From NCBI RefSeq assembly GCF_040436345.1, contig NC_133230.1:9631297-9695296 (forward strand): 64,000 bases of DNA, given 5' to 3'. Source of the DNA: Pagrus major. Its lineage: Eukaryota > Chordata > Actinopteri > Spariformes > Sparidae. Shown in pieces: positions 45,855 through 64,000 of the stretch. Within the stretch, counting starts at the first letter, position 1. Every line of letters begins with the position of its first letter. The translations under genes were made by a program, and so were the position numbers. The notes under the pieces were generated by a model. It worked only from the letters and a program-made list of their open reading frames with translations, was not told the origin of the DNA and ran no database searches.

Positions 45855-46347
45855 ATTTCCTCCGTTTTCCCGTGATAACAAGTTAATTTCATTTGTTTTC
45901 TCGAGATCTCGAGTTATTATCTCGAAATAACAACTGCCATTTTCCCGAGATAACGGGATAATTTTCTCGAGATCTCGAAATAACGAAATTTTGTTTTCCC
46001 GAGATAACGATATAAGAGATCTTGAGAAAACAAAACGGGAAGACAAAGTTTCGTTATCTCGAGATCTCGAGGTATTATCTCGAAATAACAACTGCCGTTT
46101 TCCCGAGATAACGGGATAATTTCTGGAGATAACGAAACTTTGTCTTCCCGTTTTGTTTTCTCAACCCTAAAAAAGTCACGAATTAATTATATTGCTATCT
46201 CGGGAAAACAAAGTTTCGTTATCTCGAGTTCTCGAGAAAATTATCGCATTATCTCGGGAAACCGGCAGCTGTTATTTCGAGATAATAACTCGAGATCTCG
46301 AGAAAACAAATGAAATTAACTTGTTATCACGGGAAAACGGAGGAAAT
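45855..46347. mobile_element. 493-bp nested palindrome rich in CTCGAG / GAGATAACG motifs
   Basis: The outer arms start ATTTCCTCCGTTTTCCCGTG at 45855 and end with the exact complement at 46347. The first 78 bp or so are perfectly inverted, and weaker pairing goes on to about 170 bp. A perfect inner inverted repeat of about 37 bp (around 46023-46060 against 46120-46157, GGGAAGACAAAGTTTCG core) sits in the middle. The sequence is built from TCTCGAGA, GAGATAACG and CGAAATAAC words. No transposase; a fold-back or MITE-type element is the likely nature. No clear target-site duplication was seen. Confidence 0.75.
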
Positions 46348-46952
46348 CATATATGAAACAATTTCAAATATTGACTTACATGTCCAGCCCATACAAACAT
46401 GGCATGTATGTCACATATATAAGAATTTATACATATAACACATGTATTTGTATAAATGTGTAATATATACAAACCGAACATATATACAAGGCATAATATG
46501 CACATATCTATGAAATAGTCATCATACTGTAGCTAGACTTTAGGAAGTTACAACAGATATTTTTACAGACTGATATAGGATCAGTAGATTGATCACTATT
46601 GACATAATCCTTACTTGTAGCTCTAAATAAGTATTTCAGTTCAAGTCCAAGACGTCTGGCAGGTTGGGTCAAGCTTACATGGTGGGCAGCTTGGTTCAGT
46701 ATGGGGTTGGATCTTGACAGATTGAGAAGGGCCCCACTTGATTATAAGATTAGAGCAACTGGTGTATATCTGTTTACATACAGTGGCCAATCAAAGACAT
46801 GTGAAGTAATCCGTTTGAAATATTGTGATTTGTTTTAGGTTGTTCTTTGCCCCATGACCTAACTGTCAACCAAAGTCCACTTAAAGTTTGTGAGATTCAG
46901 CTAACAGACAAACTGAATGACTGACTCCCTCTTCCTCTGTTGTTGGTTGCAG
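46348..46952. other. AT-rich spacer before mapre3
   Basis: No gene or named repeat recognised. It ends in the acceptor TGTTGGTTGCAG of the first coding exon of mapre3. Confidence 0.5.
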
Positions 46953-46959
46953 GTAGGGG

Positions 46960-49900
46960 ATGGCAGTGAATGTGTACGCAACATCTGTGTCCATTGACAA
47001 CCTCAGCCGACATGACATGCTGGCATGGGTCAACGATTCTTTGCATCTCACCTACACTAAGATTGAGCAGCTCTGTTCAGGTAAGGCTAAAGTTGTAATT
47101 AAAAACAGACTTAGTCTTAGGACAAATTTACAATGCTGTGAGAGGCAGAACATGTAGACACATTTAAAACACATCTGAAACAACAATAGCCTAAGATCAT
47201 CTGTAGCAGCCATCATCAGTATCATCACAATCCAAATTATGGTCATAAAAATGAATAGTATACTGCACATCCCCTATGTATCCATGTATTTTACATCCAC
47301 AGGTCCATGTATTTCCCCAGACGGCCACAGCTTGTTTAAATTAGTTACTGCAATGAGAGTAACTTGTTTGGTTGGTTCTTATCTTGGGTTATCCATACCT
47401 CCGATCAGTTTTGCTCAGCAGAACATCGAAAGACATCGAAAACTAATTGTTGTGTGTTTGTGTTTTCCAGGAGCGGCATATTGCCAGTTCATGGACATGT
47501 TGTTTCCAGGTTGTATCCTTCTGAAGAAGGTCAAATTTCAAGCCAAGCTGGAGCACGAATTTATACACAACTTCAAAGTTCTTCAGGCAGCCTTCAAAAG
47601 GATGAGTGTCGACAAAGTCAGAACACTTTTATCATCATTTTTGATCATACTGAAGATGATTTGTTGATCATTTTCCTACGTTTGTATCATGTAACAGTGG
47701 CATAAACTGTGTGTTAAATCACAGCATTTCCTGTTTCCACCCTCCAGATTATTCCTGTAGAAAAGCTCGTAAAAGGGAAGTTCCAGGACAACTTTGAATT
47801 CGTGCAGTGGTTCAAGAAGTTCTTCGACGCCAACTACGACGGCAAGGAGTACGACCCTTTACTAGCCAGACAGGGCCAGGACGTGGCCCCCGCCCCCAAC
47901 CCAGGTGATCACTTTATCCACAAACCAAAGAGAAATCCAGGTAAACCACACAGTTTTGCCTTTGCTGCACGGTCTTCCTGAGCTTTGGATGGCTCGAAAG
48001 CGCTCCCTGCAAGCAAGTGGTGTGAGCAGCACGATTCACAGAATGACTGCTGTCCTCTTAGATCCATCTCACTGCCCGGCACTCACAAGCAACATGATGG
48101 CACTGTGTAGGTATGACTGAGTCACTGCTGGGATAATCACCACAGTGACTATTGGGATGCAGCATTCATGGGGTTGGAAATCCAAAACATGCAACTCCAG
48201 TTGTTATTTGCTTTCCCAATTCTAATTGATCATGGTCAGTGATGCCAGAAGTCCTGCATCAAGCAGCTGATGCAACAGCTCCATCTCTCTCTAAAAGCTG
48301 GGCTGATAAGAAAAGAGAGTTTTTTTTTTTCATTTTACTAACAAGAGTAATGTCAGCTTGAACAGCCTTGCTATGTCTCTGTGAAAGCTTTTTGCTTGAA
48401 TATCATGGCAAACAACCTAATTTGACTTGTAGTGTGTCATTAGCCTGGTTAAGCAGTGTGGTTGTTAAAGGGCAGACTGCATTTTAAAACAACAGCATTT
48501 TGTTGGCATGTTTTGAGTTGATCTGAAACACCTCTGCTGAAGCACTTATAGAGGTTTGGCAGGACGCAGATTTTTTTGTCTTAAAAGATTTTGACTTAAA
48601 TCACTTTGAGGCCTCTTAAAGTAATTGTCAAGTTTTTATTCAGAATTCGGATTTTTAAAATCTGGCAATCCAAATTTGTGTCTTTTAAAGCAGTTCTGTT
48701 GTAAAAAACAATTTGAAATCCTTTCACAAAAATGGCATACCAAAGGCACAACATTATGCTATAAGCTGATAGCATCAGCTCTCTATAATGTGCTATATCC
48801 ATCGCCACAATGCTACACAGCCAATATTAATGCAGCCAATCCCTTTTAATTCAAATAAAAAACATGTCTGAACATCTCTGACCGCTCCAGGACCACAGAG
48901 GACATCTCCAACAGTTCCCAAAAACATGCCAACACCACAGCGGGTCCAACACAACGTTCCAGTTATGAGGAAGAATCCATCTTTGTCTAGAAACGGCGGC
49001 AGCGATGCCGAGATCATGGAGCTAAATCAACAGGTAGAGTTGCCTGGAGATGAAGGACAACTATACTCTGAAACCACACCATCTATGTTTTTGTGCATGG
49101 TCGCTCACTGTTTTCTTTCCTGTCCAAGTTGATGGAGCTGAAGTTGACTGTAGACGGACTAGAGAAGGAGAGAGACTTCTACTTCAGCAAACTACGGGAC
49201 ATTGAGCTGATCTGCCAGGAACACGAGAGTGAAAACAACCCCATCCTCAGCAAGATAATTGACATTCTCTACGCAACAGAGGTATCTTTCCATAATCAGC
49301 AACAAATACATGCTGCACTGCACAGTTTCAGTCAAGATTCAAGAGCGACTACAGAGAGTCAAAGTGAAATCTCATCCTCTTTGCTCTTAAATAAACCTGA
49401 TTCAAACATTTTTAATTAGACAAATTACTATTAATCTGCCTTGGAAAGTAACCCTTCTCAACAGTATGTTGTGTGGCTTGTTCTATATGTTTAGATAAGG
49501 ATGATACTGTTTTTTTTTGGGCCCATTTGAGTAGTATATCCAGCTGCAGCTGTAGCACGAACGTGAATGAAGAATGTTTACGAAGTTGACGGAAGTTGAA
49601 GTTGTGAATATGACTTTGTGGGCTGGTCGGGTAACAGAAGTGACCAAAAACTAAAATACTGACACGAGGCTCCGTAGTCTGAACAAAGACGGCAAAGTTT
49701 TGTTCCATTCTGTCAGACTATTTCACTTCCAGGCCACTCAATGAAATAGCTTACGATATTCATGTATAAATACATTTTTAACAGTTAGGCTTGCAGGGTA
49801 AGAGACTGCAAGGAGTAAGAGAAGCAGGTGGAACAGTGGAAAATGTTATCGTGAATAGAAAATAACTTGAATAATACCTTATTTTGTGTGTTTTTAGGAA

Positions 49901-49966
49901 GGCTTTGCGCCTCCAGAGGATGAAGACCTCGATGAACAAGCTCACCTGGACCAGGATGAATACTGA
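46960..49966 (+). CDS. mapre3: Microtubule-associated protein RP/EB family member 3 (EB3)
   Basis: End-binding protein that tracks growing microtubule plus ends and recruits other tip proteins. Coding exons: 46960-47080, 47471-47616, 47748-47940, 48891-49033, 49129-49281, 49898-49966, joined in phase to 274 residues. The N terminus ([20 protein letters not shown]) and the calponin-homology domain (LAWVND ... [14 protein letters not shown] ... [20 protein letters not shown]) cover about residues 1-130. A basic Ser/Pro linker follows, then the coiled coil and EB homology domain ([29 protein letters not shown]). The acidic tail ends in DEY, the C-terminal aromatic motif bound by CAP-Gly proteins. 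MAPRE3 rather than MAPRE1 or 2 is chosen from the DQDEY end, the N terminus and synteny. A short 5' leader (46953-46959) precedes the start, so a noncoding exon lies upstream. Confidence 0.95.
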
Positions 49967-51345
49967 ACCCTTCATCTCCCTCCACCCTGACATCTCCATC
50001 TCCATCTCCATCTCCATCTTCCCTTTCCTTTTCTTTTTGCCCTCATTTGTTTTCTACTCTGCACGCTCTATAAATACTCCACCATTATCCCTGCTCTCAG
50101 TCTGTCTTTTCCTTTCTTCCTCATATGTATATCTGTTCGTAACCTCCCCCCATCCGCCCTCTGGCCGTCTTCATACTATACACACACACGACTACTCTGC
50201 ATCATCATCTGCTGCTCCTCCCTGCCTACACAACAGTAATGTACCACATATCCCAGTTATTTCAGCATGAGTAACACAGAACTAAGCCTGGCATGGAGGT
50301 TATTATGGAAAACAGTGAATTTTAAGTCTGTAAATATTACCGACATTGTGATTTCTGAGAGGACAATGTCTTTGCTCATTATGGAGTTATTTATTTGCCT
50401 TTGGTGCGCTGTAATACTTTCTATTAGAGCACAGAACAACGCTGCTCCGATGTGCCATCAGGACACTCCCTGAGCGACTAAAACTGTAACTAAAGTGACT
50501 TTTTAATAGTAATTTCTTATTTATTTAACTTATATTTCCTTTAGATTAACTATCTGTAGCAAAATTGGTGCAAAACCTACTGTACATGAGATGAAAGCTG
50601 AGGCCATGTTTGTTTTTTAAGTTGTGGTTTGTGCTTGAGTCAGCATCAAGCTTTTAGTTTTTTGTTATGGTGGGTTCATGGCATGTAGAAACGCTGAAGG
50701 AAATTCTTTGGTGTAATGACTCAAGGCGTATGATCAGTGCTCTGCGATTATTCGTTATTGATCAGCAACATATCTGAGCATGAGAATGTTACACATTGAC
50801 TGTGAATGAGTGATATTTTGTATATGTATGTATTTTGTGTGGAGATTTTTGTCCAATGTCGCACGATCCTGGTAAACTGCAGTCGTGTCTTTGAGGCCGA
50901 CATGAAGACGCAAGAAGTTTAAAAGTTAGAGATGGAAAGCCACCTACAGACTGACAACATGGTTAGAGATTATAGCAGTTCTAATGCTTTATTATAAAAT
51001 ATAAGGGACCCTGACACAGAATTAATACAAACACATTTCCACATGACAGCTTTAATCATGTGTTTCTTGCTGATCTTGTGTTTACACTTTTAATTTGCTG
51101 TTCTGGGTTGCCCAGGGTGTATGAGTTGAAGTTTGGAAGAAAGCCGGTATAAACAAATCTGTGACCAGTCGACTGGTCATCATCAGCATCCAGTTACACC
51201 AAGGAAGTCTCCTAGTCCTTCCCCAGCTATTTTTATTTTGCAAACTGGCTGTCGTCTGCTCTGGAACTTGCATTCATCGACCATGTAAACATCAACAGAA
51301 CACTCATCTTTTGAGTTTTGAATAAATAAACAGTTGTGAAATAAA
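49967..51345 (+). other. mapre3: mapre3 3' untranslated region
   Basis: Begins with a hexanucleotide repeat (CATCTC, about five units, 49990-50018). It contains no supportable open frame and ends near the overlapping AATAAATAAA at 51321-51330, the likely poly(A) signal. Confidence 0.6.
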
Positions 51346-51587
51346 TGGTTGTGGTTCATTTGGGTGAGAATGGATTTGTGATGCAAGAATGTTTGCAAGC
51401 TCACATGAGCAACATGTGTGAAATTTAGCCTACAACTTATAAGGTTTTTTTTTTGTTTGTTTATTTATCTACTATATCTGAGATTGTGACAAACTAGTAT
51501 CTAGAGAGGGACAAAAGATGAGTAGGATGAACCTGAGATCTCCTTTTGTTTGCAGGTGAGAGTTTTAATGGGTGTGTCATCTCTGCA

Positions 51588-51930
51588 GTGTTGTAAAAAG
51601 TACCAAAAAGTTCTTGAATAAAAGTAAAGATATTGTGTTAAAATATTACTTTGGTAAAAGTAAAAGTTACCCATACCTATAGTACTTGAGTAAAAGTCTT
51701 AAAGTATCTGATATGAAATGTACTGAAGTATCAAAATTGTTTTTAGTATGTCTGCCTACTATTTAATTTCAAAATGTGCTAATTTGGCTGTGATGCACAA
51801 TGCAATCTGCAAAGTAACACTGCAGTGGCTAAAGTTATCGAATAAATGTAGTGGAGTAAAAGTTACAATATTTGCTTCTGAAAGATAGCGGAGTTGTATA
51901 AAGTAGCAGAAAATTTAAATGCAATATAGT
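51588..51930. mobile_element. hAT-like non-autonomous element
   Basis: Starts AGTGTTGTAAAAAGTACC and continues with repeated AGTAAAAGT words (GGTAAAAGTAAAAGTTACC, TACTTGAGTAAAAGTC, GTGGAGTAAAAGTTAC), ending near TAGCAGAAAATTTAAATGCA. This is the common teleost 'gtggtggaaaaagta ... ttaagtaaaagta' element. No coding capacity. Confidence 0.65.
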
Positions 51931-52041
51931 AGCGACAAGAACCTAAACATTGCAACAGTTACTGAACTTATCGCTACCGTTATTAAAATCAACCATTCAA
52001 ATGTTATGTTTGTAAAGGCCATGTAACGCGGTGAAGCTAAC

Positions 52042-52114
52042 GGGGGATTAGCTCAAATGGTAGAGCGCTCGCTTAGCATGCGAGAGGTAGCGGGATCGAT
52101 GCCCGCATCCTCCA
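52042..52114 (+). tRNA. tRNA-Ala (anticodon AGC), copy 1
   Basis: A 73-nt cloverleaf: acceptor GGGGGAT pairs with ATCCTCC (one G-U), D arm TAGCTCAAATGGTA, anticodon stem and loop CTCGC TTAGCAT GCGAG with anticodon AGC, T arm GCGGG ATCGATG CCCGC, discriminator A. It matches the vertebrate tRNA-Ala(AGC) sequence I recall. A CTTTTC terminator-like T run follows at about 52121. Confidence 0.95.
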
Positions 52115-53760
52115 ATACTCCTTTTCTTAACCTGACACTGTTTCAACCACTAAATAAATATGAAATGTATATAATATAATATAATAATAATATTATAATA
52201 GTATAATGAATATGATGAAAACTAACATTGATTAATAAATATTCCCATGGTGAGCCATAATTATGAGAGAAATAGTCGTAGTTATGAGATATAAAAAACA
52301 AAACAAAACAGCAAAGTTGTGGGGAAATAAATGAATAAATATGACATACAAAGTGATAATTATGAGATAAAAAGTCAAAAGTTATTAGATAAAATAGTTG
52401 AATGTATGAGATGACAGTTATAAGTATGGGTTAAATTCATAATTATTAGACAAAAATCCAAATTGAGATACAAAAGTCATCATTTGACTTTCTAACTCAC
52501 AACTCTGACTTTTTGTTATAATTAAAAAGATTTTCTAATTCCTTTTCAATGCTGCGCCTTCTGGTATGCATGACATCAGTAGTATTCATAAAATCCTGGC
52601 TACAACCCTGCATGCAAGGAAATGTTCCACCTTAAAAGATGTCGATAGTCTTTTGTGAATTGATTGATTATTGTTAAATATAACGTGACCGTGTGCGTGC
52701 ATGCCAGCGACCATCGCATGCGCGCATGTACGCACGCATGAGCTCATCTTAGGAGGAGAGCCTTCAACGAAAACAGCATTTCTAAAGTGCGTCACAGAGT
52801 TTATACAAAAATATCAAGCATACTATCCTATCAGTTGTATTCAATACATTATAAAGTCTCGCTGTCATCCATAAGGTGTCAAAAGTCAATCTCTTTTGCA
52901 CAGAATATTAACCTACCAGTCTCAAACGGAGCCTCAGTGTTAATACAGAGCTGGCTGAATATATAACCTGCAGTCCCATCTAAAACCAGCAGATGGCACC
53001 CCAATACCATATATGATGGGATCTTCTCTGAGGGGGCCAGTGAAAGTTACAGATATCTGTGAAAGTTTGCGAATAGGCCTACTATGAAGCACCCTTCAAA
53101 CATAACACAACATATAGCTCCTAGGAAAGAGGTCTCCTTCAAAATCGATGAGATAATATCACAAGAGTGAAACTACATAGGGGGATTAGCTCAAATGGTA
53201 GAGCGCTCGCTTAGCATGCGAGAGGTAGCGGGATCGATGCCCGCATCCTCCAAATGAACCTTTAGTTGCACTTTTGTGTCAAACTTAGCAAAACCATGTC
53301 ATCCTCTCAATTTCATCGCCAGTTGGACCCTAAACATGGTGTCTGCAGAAGGATAGTAGGTGAAGCAATACTGACAAAATGGTATGATGCCAAAGATTTT
53401 AAATTCCAGACATAATGCCAAAGGTACAGAAATTGATTTCTACCTCCTTCAGGTACAACTTTATTTGACAGCACTACTTGTTGACTACTTCCCAATTTTT
53501 CCTATCACAGCAATGCATATAACTCAAATTAGGCTACCAAAACAAACAGCATTTTTACATTTTTGTAAAAAATACCGCCTAAAATATATATATTTTTCTA
53601 TAAATGAAGACTGAAAAGTCTTAAATTTGTCAATAAATAACTTGTCATGTTTAAAACCCAGTGAAAGCAGCTGTCACTGGGCGACACTGGAGAGCTTTAC
53701 AGCCATGTGTGTGAACAGATGATCGAACAGATGACGTTAAGATCAGAAATGTTTGTAGTC
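52115..53760. other. Spacer between mapre3 and otof apart from the tRNA genes
   Basis: AT-rich sequence with short AATAATAT repeats (about 52160-52205). No protein gene recognised. The two convergent protein genes end on either side, at about 51.3 kb and 53.77 kb. Confidence 0.5.
53180..53252 (+). tRNA. tRNA-Ala (anticodon AGC), copy 2
   Basis: The same 73 nt as the copy at 52042-52114, with no difference found by eye and the same strand, 1.07 kb downstream. Flanking sequence is unrelated, so the pair is not an obvious simple tandem duplication. A TTTT run follows at about 53271. Confidence 0.95.
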
Positions 53761-53765
53761 GCCAC

Positions 53766-63965
<10,200 letters not shown>

Positions 63966-64000
63966 CTGGGTAGAAAAACAAATTGCATAATGTCACATCA

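Noticed and set aside
45828-46091. 87-codon open frame on the minus strand rich in SRDNE/SREN repeats
   Set aside because: Translation of the CTCGAGATAACG-word palindrome; no sign of a protein.

Overview
This is a vertebrate, almost certainly teleost fish, chromosomal window. The genes are split into many short exons with GT/AG borders. The introns and spacers are full of short non-autonomous DNA transposons that I recognise from ray-finned fish. The proteins match vertebrate families over their whole length. All exon limits were set by hand from splice sites, reading phase and family homology recalled from memory; no transcript was seen.

Layout. (1) About 1-26.9 kb, plus strand: dnmt3a, entered part-way, with 19 coding exons (289-23854) from just upstream of the PWWP domain to the stop, then a long 3' UTR. 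(2) About 26.9-33.4 kb: spacer with simple repeats and transposon remnants; it probably holds the dpysl5 promoter. (3) 33388-41869, plus strand: dpysl5 (CRMP5), 12 coding exons, 564 residues. A tRNA-Trp gene lies antisense in its tenth coding intron with a decayed second copy beside it. (4) About 43.5-46.9 kb: spacer with the likely mapre3 promoter and a 493-bp nested palindrome. (5) 46960-49966, plus strand: mapre3 (EB3), 6 coding exons, 274 residues, then a 3' UTR. (6) About 51.3-53.7 kb: a hAT-like element and two identical tRNA-Ala(AGC) genes. (7) 53.77-64 kb, minus strand: the 3' part of otof (otoferlin), covering the last two C2 domains and the membrane anchor. Its 5' part lies beyond the right edge.

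The four protein genes have human counterparts in the 2p23 region (DNMT3A, DPYSL5, MAPRE3, OTOF), so this is a conserved linkage block. The genes do not form one pathway. dnmt3a is a de novo DNA methyltransferase, dpysl5 and mapre3 are neuronal cytoskeleton proteins, and otof is a synaptic vesicle Ca2+ sensor.

The most striking feature is at the otof 3' end. Three complete, phase-matched terminal exons (A 58341-58521, B 56538-56718, C 54147-54327) each encode a full C-terminal membrane anchor. Each is followed by its own AATAAA in the same local context. This looks like a tandemly duplicated cassette of terminal exon plus 3' UTR that would let one gene choose among three anchors and three 3' UTRs.
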